Below the pieces are notes generated by a model. It saw only the letters and a list, made by a program, of their open reading frames with translations. It was not told where the DNA came from and ran no database searches. Shown here one piece after another: positions 21,051 through 29,674 of a DNA stretch of 43,051 nucleotides. Within the stretch, counting starts at the first letter, position 1. Every line of letters begins with the position of its first letter. Position numbers and translations under genes: made by a program. The stretch covers positions 1 through 43,051 of the forward strand of contig JAAYDY010000017.1 in the NCBI GenBank assembly GCA_012729015.1, read 5' to 3'. This DNA is from Phycisphaerae bacterium. Its GTDB lineage: Bacteria > Planctomycetota > Phycisphaerae > FEN-1346 > JAACEH01.

Positions 21051-22163
21051 ATGACTCAGACACGCAACCAGGAGCGGCAACTGAAGTTGCAGCGAGTTCG
21101 GGCCTACATGCGACAGAAGGGGCTGGACGTTGTCCTGCTGACGTCGCGGGCCAACTTCTCGTGGCTCACCGCCGGCGGGCTGAACCATGTGGCCATGGCC
21201 ACCGGCGAGGGCGTGACGACCCTGGCCGTGACGCGCCGGGGCGCCTGGATTCTGGCCAGCGCGATCGAGGCCCCGCGCATGATGGCCGAGGAACTGGATG
21301 CCGACGAGTTCCACCTGGTCAGTTTCCCGTGGCACGATGACGCCGCCCGGCGCGAGGCCGTCATGGACCTGGCCGGCGGCCGGGCCAAGGCGGCCGCCGA
21401 CACGGACCTCTACGGATTGCCGCGGCTGGATGCCGATTTCGCCGCCCTGCGCTACAGCATGACCGAAGGGGAGGTCGCCCGCTACAAGCGCCTCGGCCGA
21501 GACGTGGCGGAAATCCTCGAAACTGTCTGCCTCGAAATCCAGCCCGGCGAGACCGAATGGCAGGTCGATGGCCTGCTGGCCGAGTTGTCGCTGGCGCGCG
21601 GCATCCGGCCGTTCGTTCGTCTCGTGGCCGCCGACCGGCGCATCGACCGGTTCCGCCATCCGATCAGCACGCCCACGCCCGTCCGTCGTCGGGCGATGGT
21701 TGTCACGTGCGGCGAGCGGCACGGCCTGGTGGCCGCGGCGTCGCGTCTGGTCAGCTTCGGCCCGCTGCGGAAGGCCCTGCGACGCAAGCACCAGGCCGTC
21801 TGCAACATCGACGCCACGTTGATCCTGGCCACCCAGCCCGGCCGCTGCGTCGGAGACGTCCTGAAGATGGGCATCCAGGCCTACAAGGCCGAAGGGTTCG
21901 CCGGCGAGTGGCAGCTTCATCACCAGGGCGGGCCGACCGGCTACCTCGGCCGCGAGTACGTCGCCACCCCCGGCGAAACGCGCCGCGTGCAGCCCGATCA
22001 GCCGTTCGCCTGGAACCCGAGCATCACCGGCACCAAGAGCGAGGACACGATCCTGGCCACCGAGAAGGGGCCGCTGCTGATCACCTCTCCGGTGGACTGG
22101 CCGACTCTTGAGGGCCGCTGTGACGACGGAACCGTGGTCCGGGCCGATATCCTTGTCCGCTGA
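21051..22163 (+). CDS. M24 (creatinase/aminopeptidase P) fold protein lacking metal ligands
   Basis: 370 residues. The N-terminal creatinase-like half (MRQKGLDVVLLTSRANFSWLT) and the C-terminal pita-bread half (MTEGEVARYKRLGRDVAEIL, then HHQGGPTGY and KSEDTIL) follow the Xaa-Pro peptidase layout. The five metal ligands of active M24 peptidases (Asp, Asp, His, Glu, Glu) are mostly not found: the Asp-Asp stretch reads CGERHGLVAAASR, and the IEPG position reads AWNPS. Only the last Glu (SED) is clearly retained. A metal-independent activity, as in creatinase itself, or a binding role is possible. GGAG lies 8 nt before the ATG. No operon partner is evident. Confidence 0.82.
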   Translation: MTQTRNQERQLKLQRVRAYMRQKGLDVVLLTSRANFSWLTAGGLNHVAMATGEGVTTLAVTRRGAWILASAIEAPRMMAEELDADEFHLVSFPWHDDAARREAVMDLAGGRAKAAADTDLYGLPRLDADFAALRYSMTEGEVARYKRLGRDVAEILETVCLEIQPGETEWQVDGLLAELSLARGIRPFVRLVAADRRIDRFRHPISTPTPVRRRAMVVTCGERHGLVAAASRLVSFGPLRKALRRKHQAVCNIDATLILATQPGRCVGDVLKMGIQAYKAEGFAGEWQLHHQGGPTGYLGREYVATPGETRRVQPDQPFAWNPSITGTKSEDTILATEKGPLLITSPVDWPTLEGRCDDGTVVRADILVR

Positions 22164-22184
22164 CCGATTGAGCCGATCCGGAGG

Positions 22185-23153
22185 TCATCTTCGCGGCGGT
22201 TTGCCGTGTCGCGGAGGTTTGCCCGGGCCCCGGCCCTTGGGCGTCGTCGGGGGCGAGGGCGGCTGAGGGCCCCGACGGAACCTGCTCTCGGCAGCTCGTT
22301 TTGGCGCCGATCGCGATGCCGGCGGCGGGGAGGCCGGTTTCGAGGGGGCCTGAGGCGGGCGAGACGGTTTCCGCGGCGGCAGATGATGCCCGCCCGGGGG
22401 CGGGGTCATCGATTTCTGTGTGGCCGTGGTCTGCGCCGGTTTGCCCGTCTGGGGCCGCACGGTCTCATCCTCCTTCTTCATGATCAGCAGATAATTGAAC
22501 CCGCGAAGGAAGAAGTTGCCCTCGACGGCCGCCTTGTGCCAGTGGCCGCGCTTCAGGTTGGCGTTGTGCCGCACGACGGCCACGATGTCCACCGGCTTGA
22601 AGTACTTGCGGAGGATGGCGAACAGCTCGAACCCGATGGGGCAGAAGGGTTTGCCCTTGCGGTACGAGTCGCTGACATAGAGGGCCATGTACCGGCGGTC
22701 CTTCAGCACGCGATGAATCTCGCGGGCGACCTGCTCCATCGCGTCGTAGTACGCCCGCTCGGCCGAGTCCAGCTTGCCGATGCAGCGCGGATCGTCGCTG
22801 TAGTCGATGTGGGTGGAGTAGGGCGGATCGACGAAGACGAAGTCCACCTTGGCGTCCTTCAGCGGCAACTTGCGGGCATCGACGTTGAAAATGTCCTCGC
22901 GCGTCGGGTTGACATCGTAGCCCAGGGCCCGCCGGCCCATCTCGCGGGCCACGTCCAGCGTCGTCCCACTGCCGGCCATGGGGTCCACCACCAGGTCGTC
23001 GGGCCGCGTGTACCGTTCCAGCAGGTTCCAGATCACATACGACGGCGTCGCGCCGCGGTAGTCGCGGTCGCCCTGCATTCCCGGACCGTAGTGCTGCGAC
23101 GGGTATTCCCATAGGGTCGTGGTCTGAAGTCGCAACGGGGGCTTGGCAGGCAT
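22185..23153 (-). CDS. DNA methylase-like SAM-dependent methyltransferase with basic tail
   Basis: 322 residues. The SAM-binding motif is DPMAGSGTT (residues 57-65) and the catalytic motif DPPY (109-112), which is typical of amino methyltransferases making N6-adenine or N4-cytosine. The order, SAM motif first, differs from the beta class. The catalytic part ends near residue 227 (YLLIMKK). A Pro/Arg/Lys-rich, probably disordered tail of about 95 residues follows. No restriction enzyme or specificity subunit is nearby, so this is an orphan methylase; an RNA substrate cannot be excluded. The start at 23153 fits the family N-terminus, but its ribosome site (TTGGA) is weak. The shadow frames upstream run into a repeat element. 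Confidence 0.83.
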   Translation of the reverse strand: MPAKPPLRLQTTTLWEYPSQHYGPGMQGDRDYRGATPSYVIWNLLERYTRPDDLVVDPMAGSGTTLDVAREMGRRALGYDVNPTREDIFNVDARKLPLKDAKVDFVFVDPPYSTHIDYSDDPRCIGKLDSAERAYYDAMEQVAREIHRVLKDRRYMALYVSDSYRKGKPFCPIGFELFAILRKYFKPVDIVAVVRHNANLKRGHWHKAAVEGNFFLRGFNYLLIMKKEDETVRPQTGKPAQTTATQKSMTPPPGGHHLPPRKPSRPPQAPSKPASPPPASRSAPKRAAESRFRRGPQPPSPPTTPKGRGPGKPPRHGKPPRR

Positions 23154-23233
23154 AAGTGTTTTCCAAGTAACAGGTTCGGAGACCGTCAGGGGGCATCCCG
23201 GCCGGGTGGGGGGGCTTCGCGGGGCCTCCTCCC

Positions 23234-23283
23234 CGTGGCACGGGCATCTTGCCCGTGAGTCGCAGGGCCATCCTGGCCCTGCC
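23234..23283. repeat. Palindromic repeat element, second copy
   Basis: Identical over 50 bp to 19049-19098, with two hairpins (CACGGGC-atctt-GCCCGTG and CAGGGCC-atcct-GGCCCTG). It lies in the 165-bp gap between the methylase and purN. The right half of the longer element is missing here. Confidence 0.88.
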
Positions 23284-23318
23284 ACCTGAAGCAGCGGCAC
23301 AGACCTCGTCGGGCTGTG

Positions 23319-23951
23319 TCAGGGGGCCTTCGGCAGGATACGCACGCGGTCGCCCTCGATCCGCAGCCGCCCTTCGGCGAACAGTTGAATGGCCTCAGGG
23401 TACGCATCGCATTCCTGCACGAACACGCGGCGGGCCACGTCGTCGGGCGTGTCCTCGTAGGCGACCGGCACGGCTTTCTGCACGATGATCGGCCCGGCGT
23501 CGTACTCGTTGTTGACGAAGTGGACCGTGCAGCCACTCAGCTTCACGCCCTTGGCCACCACCGCCTCATGCACCAAATGGCCGTACATGCTCTGGCCGCA
23601 GAAGCTCGGGATCAGGGCGGGGTGGATGTTCATTGTGCGGCCGAGGTACCGTTCGGGAACGTGCCACATGACCATGAATCCGGCCAGGCAGACCAGGTCC
23701 ACGCCGGCTGCGTCGAGCTGGGCGCTGACGGCGTCACTGAACGCCTCGGTTGAGGCGAAGTCCTTCCGGCGAACGACGTGAGTCGGGATGCCGTGCCGTT
23801 CGGCGTGCTCGCGCCCCCTGGCCGTCGAGAGGCTCGACACCACCACGACCACCTCGGCGTCAAGCGTGCCGCGGTCGATCCGGTCCAGAAGGTTCAGCAG
23901 CGTCGTCCCGCCGCCGGAGAGCATCACGCCCAGACGCAGCTTCTTCGCCAT
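23319..23951 (-). CDS. purN: Phosphoribosylglycinamide formyltransferase
   Basis: 210 residues. It transfers a formyl group from 10-formyl-THF to GAR in purine synthesis. The N-terminal GVMLSGGGTTLLNL binds the phosphate. The catalytic triad is visible as Asn108 and His110 (MNIHPALIPSF) and Asp151 (NNEYDAGPII). Two starts are possible: ATG at 23951 with GGAG 9 nt upstream, chosen here, and a TTG at 23966 without a ribosome site. Downstream on the same strand lies the methylase gene, separated by the repeat element; upstream lies a repeat-rich gap and then ileS. Confidence 0.95.
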   Translation of the reverse strand: MAKKLRLGVMLSGGGTTLLNLLDRIDRGTLDAEVVVVVSSLSTARGREHAERHGIPTHVVRRKDFASTEAFSDAVSAQLDAAGVDLVCLAGFMVMWHVPERYLGRTMNIHPALIPSFCGQSMYGHLVHEAVVAKGVKLSGCTVHFVNNEYDAGPIIVQKAVPVAYEDTPDDVARRVFVQECDAYPEAIQLFAEGRLRIEGDRVRILPKAP

Positions 23952-23991
23952 CGTGCGACTCTCCAAGGAAATCCATGTCCCGACGCCGGGT

Positions 23992-24247
23992 GCCGCTTGA
24001 CGCAGTTCCCGAGCACCGTCGAGGGGCGGCCATGCCCCCTGTTGGGTGCCATGCCTGCCCCGTCAGGCATGGGAGACGCCTCCGGCTTCCCGCGTGGCTG
24101 CGGAGCAGCCACCCGACGGGGTTGCTTGCTGTTACCGGCCGGTCGGGTGCCATGGCCGCTTGACGCAGTTCCCGAGCCCCGTCGAGGGGCGGCCATGAGC
24201 AATGTGCCTCGCCCGTGCCGGGGTGGCGGGCGGCTCGCGAGCCGCCC
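23992..24247. repeat. Repeat-rich block between purN and ileS
   Basis: A 43-bp direct repeat (23992-24034 and 24155-24197, one mismatch) flanks two hairpins: CATGCCTG/CAGGCATG (24050-24071) and GTGGCTGC/GCAGCCAC (24094-24112). A perfect 20-bp palindrome lies at 24228-24247, just after the ileS stop. In addition, GTTACCGGCCGG at 24130 repeats the last codons of ileS (24255-24266). The block fills nearly the whole 304-bp gap. Confidence 0.8.
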
Positions 24248-24255
24248 CTACTCCG

Positions 24256-27093
24256 TTACCGGCCGGCCATGGCCGCGGCGCAGCGGCCGCACAGGTCGGG
24301 GTGTTCGGCCACGGCCCCGACCGAGTTGCGCAGGTTCCAGCACCGGGCGCACTTGGGCGATCCGCTGCGTGCCACCTCGACGCCCAGTGGCAGGCCCCCG
24401 GCCGCCGGGTCGGCCGCGCCACCCAGGTTTGGCTCCACGCTCACGGAAGCCACGATCATCATGCGGGCCAGTTCCTCGTCGCCGGTCTCGGCCAGCAGGG
24501 CCGCCAATTTCTCGTCGGTCGGGCGCAACGTGACGGCCGCCTCCATGTTGCTCTGGATCGTGCCGGCGCTTCGCAGGCCCTCAAGCTTGTTCAGAGCGGC
24601 CGAACGGACGGCCAGCAGCGTCTGCCACCGGTCGAGCACGCTCTGGTCGAGCCACTCGGCCTCGGGCCACGCGGCCAGGTGAACGCTGGGCGTTTCGGCC
24701 GCGGCGCCGGGAATGTGCTCCCAGATTTCGTCGGCCGTGTGGGCCAGTACCGGGGCCAGCAGCCGCACCAGCCGATGAGCCACCAGGTACATGGCCGTCT
24801 GCCCGCTGCGACGCAGGGGACTGTCGGGCGACTCGCAGTACATGCGGTCCTTCTGCACGTCCAGGTAGATGCTCGACAGCTCGTTGTTGCAGAATCCGTG
24901 CACGAGCTGATACATGCGGTGGAACTCGAAGTTCTCGAAGGCCGCCGTGACGTCGCGGACCACCTCGGCACACTGGGCGAGAACCCAACGGTCCACCGGC
25001 TGCATGTCGGCCACCGGGACGCTGTGGGCGGCCGGATCGAAGTCGGCCAGGTTGCCCAGCAGGAAGCGGAACGTGTTGCGGATCTTGCGATAGGCGTCCT
25101 GGAGCTGGTTGATGAGCTGTTCGCTGGTGCGGATGTCGTACTGGTAATCCACCGAACTGACCCACAGGCGCAGGACATCGGCCCCGAGCTTGGCCACTTC
25201 GTCCTGAACGTTGACGGCGTTGCCGAGGGACTTGGACATCTTGTAGCCCTCGGCCGTGACGACGAATCCGTGCGTCAGGACCGTCTTGAACGGGGCCTGG
25301 TTCGAGGCGGCGACGCCGATCAGAAGGCTGGACTGGAACCACCCGCGGTGCTGGTCGCTGCCTTCGAGGTAGAGCTCGACGGGAGCCTCCAGGCCGTCGC
25401 GTCCGACGGCCGCGGCGTACCACGACGAGCCGGACTCGAACCAGACGTCGAGGATGTCGGATTCCTGCTTCAGGGCCGCCGAGCCGCACTTCGGGCACCG
25501 CGCATCGGCCCCGAGGATGTCGGCGGCGCTGCTGCGGAACCAACTGTTGGCGCCGTGGGCGGCGAAATGGTCGCGGACCTTGCGGACGCTGTCGGGCGTC
25601 AGCAGGTTCTCGCCGCAGTCCTCGCAGCGGAAGGCCGGCACGGGCACGCCCCAGGACCGTTGCCGGCTGATGCACCAGTCGGGCCGCGATTCGAGCATGC
25701 CCATGATGCGGTTCTCGCCCCAGGCGGGAATCCACCGGACCTTCTTCACCGCGTCCATGGCGGCCTCACGCAGCGTCGGGCCCTTGCCGTCCATCGGCTT
25801 ATCGACGGCGATGAACCACTGCTCCGTGGCCCGGAAGATGACCGGCGTCTTCGACCGCCAGCAGTGCGGGTAGCTGTGTACCTGGACGCCCTGGTGGAAC
25901 ATCAGGCCGAGTTGTTCCAGCCGCTCGCAGATCGTCGGGTTGGCATCGAAAACGAACTGGCCGCGCAGCCACTCGGGGGCCGTGTCGTCGAAACGGGCGT
26001 CTTCGTCGACCGGCGAGTAGGGCTCCAGCCCGTGGCGAAGGCCGACGACGTAGTCTTCCTGGCCGTGGCCCGGGGCGCTGTGGACCAGGCCCGTGCCGTC
26101 TTCCAGCGTCACGAATTCGCTCTCGACGACGATGCCCACACGGTCCACGAACGGGTGATTGTAATGCTTGCCGACCAACTCGCGGCCCTTGACCTCAGCC
26201 ACGACCTGATACTTCTCGATGCCGCGGACGGCCATGACCTTCTTGACCAGGTCGGCGGCGATGAAACTGATCTGCGTCTCGCCGTCGAACTCGTAGCGGA
26301 CGGCCTGGTAAGTGAACGTCGGATCGACCATGACGCCGAGGTTCGCCGGCAACGTCCAGGGCGTGGTGGTCCAGATCATCAGGTGCAGCGGCTCGCCGGG
26401 CTTGCGCTCGGGCACCAGCGGCTCCAGGTCGCGCGTGGCCGGGAAGTTCACGTAGATGCTCGGCCCTTCGACGTCCTTATACTCCAGCTCGGCCTCGGCC
26501 AGGGCGGTCTTGCAGCCATAGGACCAGTGGATCGGCTTCTTCTGGCGGTAGACCAGCCCGCGATCGACAAAACGAGCGAAGCACTCGATGATGCCCGTCT
26601 CGTACTCGTGGGTCATCGTCAGGTACGGGTTGTCGAAATCGCCGAAGACGCCGAGTCGCTGGAACTGGCTGCTCTGGGTCTTGACCCACTTCGTGGCGTA
26701 TTTCTCGCACTCGCGGCGGATTTCGTTCTGGGTCAGGCTCTCGACCTTCTTGCCCGTGTTCTGGAGGAACGTCTGCTCGATGGGCAGGCCGTGGCAATCC
26801 CAGCCGGGAACGTACGGCGACTGGAACCCCGCCATCGTCCGGTACTTGACGACGATGTCCTTGAGCACCTTGTTGATGAGGTGGCCCATGTGGATGTCGC
26901 CGTTGGCGTAGGGCGGGCCGTCGTGGAGGAAGTATCGCCCGCGCGGCGACGGCCTCGCCGCAATCTGCCCATACAGGTCTGCCGCGGCCCACTGCTTCTG
27001 TCGTTCGGGTTCCCGCTGAACCAGGTTGGCTTTCATGGCCAGGCTGGTCTGGGGGAGGTTCAACGTCTCTTTGTAGGATTTCTTGTCAGCCAT
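24256..27093 (-). CDS. ileS: Isoleucyl-tRNA synthetase
   Basis: 945 residues, the length of bacterial type-1 IleRS. The class I signatures are HMGH (68-71) and KMSKS (618-622). The CP1 editing region lies between them (TTTPWTLPANLG, then GTGLVHSAPGHGQEDY). The C-terminus carries the zinc-binding CARCW and LCGRCA pairs. The ATG at 27093 has AGAAGGA at 4-5 nt. Upstream is a leader of about 290 nt with a terminator-like hairpin (listed separately). purN and the methylase gene lie downstream on the same strand after a repeat block. Confidence 0.98.
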   Translation of the reverse strand: MADKKSYKETLNLPQTSLAMKANLVQREPERQKQWAAADLYGQIAARPSPRGRYFLHDGPPYANGDIHMGHLINKVLKDIVVKYRTMAGFQSPYVPGWDCHGLPIEQTFLQNTGKKVESLTQNEIRRECEKYATKWVKTQSSQFQRLGVFGDFDNPYLTMTHEYETGIIECFARFVDRGLVYRQKKPIHWSYGCKTALAEAELEYKDVEGPSIYVNFPATRDLEPLVPERKPGEPLHLMIWTTTPWTLPANLGVMVDPTFTYQAVRYEFDGETQISFIAADLVKKVMAVRGIEKYQVVAEVKGRELVGKHYNHPFVDRVGIVVESEFVTLEDGTGLVHSAPGHGQEDYVVGLRHGLEPYSPVDEDARFDDTAPEWLRGQFVFDANPTICERLEQLGLMFHQGVQVHSYPHCWRSKTPVIFRATEQWFIAVDKPMDGKGPTLREAAMDAVKKVRWIPAWGENRIMGMLESRPDWCISRQRSWGVPVPAFRCEDCGENLLTPDSVRKVRDHFAAHGANSWFRSSAADILGADARCPKCGSAALKQESDILDVWFESGSSWYAAAVGRDGLEAPVELYLEGSDQHRGWFQSSLLIGVAASNQAPFKTVLTHGFVVTAEGYKMSKSLGNAVNVQDEVAKLGADVLRLWVSSVDYQYDIRTSEQLINQLQDAYRKIRNTFRFLLGNLADFDPAAHSVPVADMQPVDRWVLAQCAEVVRDVTAAFENFEFHRMYQLVHGFCNNELSSIYLDVQKDRMYCESPDSPLRRSGQTAMYLVAHRLVRLLAPVLAHTADEIWEHIPGAAAETPSVHLAAWPEAEWLDQSVLDRWQTLLAVRSAALNKLEGLRSAGTIQSNMEAAVTLRPTDEKLAALLAETGDEELARMMIVASVSVEPNLGGAADPAAGGLPLGVEVARSGSPKCARCWNLRNSVGAVAEHPDLCGRCAAAMAGR

Positions 27094-27154
27094 CGCATCC
27101 TTCTCGTATGGTCTAATGGGGCAGTGCATTGCACCGGCCCCGGGTTTCGTTTCG

Positions 27155-27196
27155 CCAAGACAAACGCCCCGCCGGTCGTCGTCGGACCGCCGGGGC
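27155..27196 (-). terminator. Terminator-like hairpin in the ileS leader
   Basis: A 12-position GC-rich stem (27166-27177 with 27185-27196, one mismatch) with a 7-nt loop, followed in the minus direction by GTTTGTCTT. It lies about 70 nt before the ileS start and well downstream of the ileS promoter, so it could work as an attenuator. Confidence 0.5.
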
Positions 27197-27390
27197 AGAG
27201 AGAGCGTTTCGGCACAGGTTCGCCGCCCCGAGCTAGGGCTGCAGGATAATGCCTCGGCGCAGGGCCACGGCGGCGCCGCTGGGATCGACAACCCCCGAGA
27301 AACGGTCTCCGCTGCGAACCATGCGCCAGGAATCCTCCACGGACGAGCCGATTCGGCGGCAACAGGCCGTCGAAGGGCTACGAAGACGCG

Positions 27391-27419
27391 ATTCTATGGG
27401 CAGCCGCAAGGCCGGTCAA
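27391..27419 (-). promoter_or_regulatory. Promoter of ileS
   Basis: Minus strand TTGACC (27414-27419), 17-bp spacer, TAGAAT (27391-27396), each five of six to consensus. It gives a leader of about 290 nt. Confidence 0.6.
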
Positions 27420-27458
27420 GGGAAAACGCACTGAGGCGGCGGGCGCGACATTATGACT

Positions 27459-27486
27459 TTGACAACCGCCTGCTGCTCATTAGAAT
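27459..27486 (+). promoter_or_regulatory. Promoter of the Ser/Thr kinase gene
   Basis: TTGACA (27459-27464), 16-bp spacer, TAGAAT (27481-27486). A perfect -35 and five of six at the -10. The leader would be about 80 nt. The same -10 sequence is used by the divergent ileS promoter 40 bp away. Confidence 0.65.
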
Positions 27487-27571
27487 ACATTCGGGGGCGA
27501 TACGTTGCCCCGCACCCGCCGCGCCGTGGGCATTGCGTCACAACGGTCGTTCCATGTGGAGGTTACGACGG

Positions 27572-29563
27572 TTGACACCCGTAGTCGTCTCCTGTCCGAA
27601 TTGTTCCCGCAGCTACAAGATTCCGGCGGACCGCCTGGGTCATCACCTGAAGTGCAAGTGCGGTCACATCTGGAAGGCTGAAGCTGCCGCTGCGTCGCCG
27701 GCGCCGGTGGCCTCTCCGCCGGTCGCTCCAGCCGCAGCGCATCCCGAGGCCGTGAAGCCGTTGCCGGTGAAGCCCGAGCCCGTGGCCCCCGAGGCGCCCA
27801 AGCCAGCCGCCGAGTCTGCGCGCGATGCCGCTCCGACCGCCGTCGCCCGTCCGGCCGATGCGCCCGACCGTCCCACGCCGCCGGCCAAGGTGTTCGATCC
27901 GCAGCAGGCCAAGGCCATCCAGGAAGCCAAGACCCTCATCGGACGCGAGCTGGGCACGTTTCGCATCGAGGATCTGTTGGGCGTCGGCGGTTTCGGCGCC
28001 GTGTTCCGGGCGTTCGACAAGTCGCTGCACCGGCACGTGGCCCTGAAGGTGCTGCCGCCGCAGATGGCCAAGGCCGGCAAGGAAAAGGTGCAGCACTTCC
28101 TCCAGGAAGCCCGGTCGGCAGCCAAGCTCAGCCACCCGAACATCGTCACGGTCCACCAGATCTGCCAGGTGGACGGGCTGTATTTCATCGTCATGGAACT
28201 GGTGGACGGACGCAGTTTGGCTGAGGTGGTGCGTCAGAAGCGACTGACGCCGCAGGAAGCCACGCGGATCATCACCGAGGCGTCGCGCGGGCTGGCCCAT
28301 GCACATCGTCGCGGGCTGATCCATCGCGACATCAAGCCGGGCAACATCATGGTGACCGCCGATAACCAGGTGAAGATGACCGACTTTGGCCTGGCCCGCG
28401 ACATCTTCCGCGACACCAGCGACGCCGAGGACGGCCGCGCCGTCGGCACGCCGCTGTACATGGCGCCCGAGCAGTGCGAAGGCGAGGAGGGCGACTCGCG
28501 GAGCGACGTCTACAGCATGGCGGCCAGCTACTACGTGGCGCTGACGCGGCGGCCGCCATATGAAGGGCGCGACACCGAAGAGGTCATGAACCGCCACCGG
28601 TTCGATCCGCCGCCCGATCCGCGGCAGTACGTGCCGGGGCTCCCGGCCGCCGTGTTCCGCATCATCGAGAAGGCCATGGCCAAGGATCCGGCCGAGCGGT
28701 ACCAGACGGCCGTGGACCTGCTGGCGGCGCTGGAGGCGCTGGACTTTGCGGCCCTGGACCCGAACGCGACGATCAGCCTGGAGGCGGTCTCGGCGCAGAT
28801 CGGGGCCCTGACGCCGCAGGTCGGAACGCACGTCGCCGGCGTGATGAAGCAGGCCGTGCGCCGAGCCGACGTCAGCACGAGCCGCATCCGCGTGGCCGAG
28901 ACGATCGAGAAAGTGACGCCGCTGAAGTGGTACATCATCGGCGGCGTGGCCGTGGCGGTGGTCTGCATTGTGGCCGTGGTGGTGGCGATCATTCTGGCCG
29001 TGAGCAACGGCCAGCACGACGAGGGGCAGGGGCTGTCGCCGATCGCGCCCGTGCTGCCGACGCCGACAGGGCAGGGCGGGACGGCGCCGACGGTCTTGCC
29101 GTCGCCCGGCGGCGCAGCCCAGGGGCAGGGGACGGGAACCGCGGGAACGGCTCGGCCCGACGCGGCGGCGACTCCCGCGTCCGCTGCGGGCGGTACCTCG
29201 CCTGCGCCGGCAACACGGACCCAGGAGCCGCCGGAGGCCGTGTCCGAGCAGCCCGCACCGGCGAAGTCATATCAGGAGATGATGCTGGTCTCGGTGAAGG
29301 ACGCCTACGAGGCGGCCGAGAGATTCGACCGCGAGAACGTGGCGACAGATCCGACCCGTGTGATCGGTATCTACCAGGAAACAGTCATCAGCGTCTACGA
29401 GGCAGACCTTCCGGGCAACGTGTACGTGAAGAAGGCACTGGCTCGCGTGGAGCAGATTCGCGCCATGTCCGGCAACTCGCCGTCGACGAACGGCGAGGCC
29501 AACACGCCGCCCCCGACGGAGACCGATGGCGGCGCGAATGCCGGCGAGGGAGGTGGCGGCTGA
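27572..29563 (+). CDS. Membrane Ser/Thr protein kinase with N-terminal zinc ribbon
   Basis: 663 residues from a TTG start that has GGAGG 9 nt upstream; an ATG at 27554 lies before that site and has none of its own. An MJ0042-like zinc ribbon (Cys8, Cys11, Cys28, Cys30) is followed by a Pro/Ala linker. The kinase domain covers about 130-395: GVGGFG (137-142), Lys159, HRDIKPGN (Asp253), DFG (271-273) and GTPLYMAPEQ. One membrane helix lies at about 453-478. The Pro/Gly/Thr-rich outer part ends in a short helical segment. It resembles planctomycetal Hanks-type kinases with a cytoplasmic kinase and an external sensor. The substrate is unknown. It is convergent with the pseudo-HtrA gene. Confidence 0.93.
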   Translation: MTPVVVSCPNCSRSYKIPADRLGHHLKCKCGHIWKAEAAAASPAPVASPPVAPAAAHPEAVKPLPVKPEPVAPEAPKPAAESARDAAPTAVARPADAPDRPTPPAKVFDPQQAKAIQEAKTLIGRELGTFRIEDLLGVGGFGAVFRAFDKSLHRHVALKVLPPQMAKAGKEKVQHFLQEARSAAKLSHPNIVTVHQICQVDGLYFIVMELVDGRSLAEVVRQKRLTPQEATRIITEASRGLAHAHRRGLIHRDIKPGNIMVTADNQVKMTDFGLARDIFRDTSDAEDGRAVGTPLYMAPEQCEGEEGDSRSDVYSMAASYYVALTRRPPYEGRDTEEVMNRHRFDPPPDPRQYVPGLPAAVFRIIEKAMAKDPAERYQTAVDLLAALEALDFAALDPNATISLEAVSAQIGALTPQVGTHVAGVMKQAVRRADVSTSRIRVAETIEKVTPLKWYIIGGVAVAVVCIVAVVVAIILAVSNGQHDEGQGLSPIAPVLPTPTGQGGTAPTVLPSPGGAAQGQGTGTAGTARPDAAATPASAAGGTSPAPATRTQEPPEAVSEQPAPAKSYQEMMLVSVKDAYEAAERFDRENVATDPTRVIGIYQETVISVYEADLPGNVYVKKALARVEQIRAMSGNSPSTNGEANTPPPTETDGGANAGEGGGG

Positions 29564-29595
29564 GCTTTGCCGCATCCGCAGACCCGCACAAACCA

Positions 29596-29637
29596 CAGGA
29601 GCGCGACCCTTGCGAGGGCCGCGCTCCTGCGAGTTTT
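29596..29637. terminator. Terminator between the convergent kinase and pseudo-HtrA genes
   Basis: A 10-bp stem (29596-29605 with 29620-29629) continues inside as CCCT/AGGG around a TGCG loop and is followed by CGAGTTTT. On the minus strand the same stem is followed by TGGTTTGTG, so it can serve both genes. Confidence 0.75.
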
Positions 29638-29674
29638 CGGGTGCGATTCCGAGCGACAGCCCGACAGGCGGCCG

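Larger units (their letters stand above)
27094..27571. other. Divergent regulatory region, ileS / Ser-Thr kinase
   Basis: 478 bp without a gene. It holds two well-matched divergent promoters and the ileS leader with its hairpin. Short open frames across it do not resemble proteins. I searched for a T-box consensus (TGGNACC) in the ileS leader and did not find a convincing one. Confidence 0.6.

Noticed and set aside
19049..23283. CRISPR-like repeats
   Set aside because: The two 50-bp copies are single, 4 kb apart, and internally palindromic; there is no spacer array or cas gene.
24202..27249. 1,015-codon plus-strand frame opposite ileS
   Set aside because: It is an antisense shadow of a clear IleRS; composition is His/Arg/Ala-rich without motifs.
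27094..27390. T-box riboswitch in the ileS leader
   Set aside because: No TGGNACC core or specifier-loop arrangement could be found by eye; only a terminator-like hairpin is supported.
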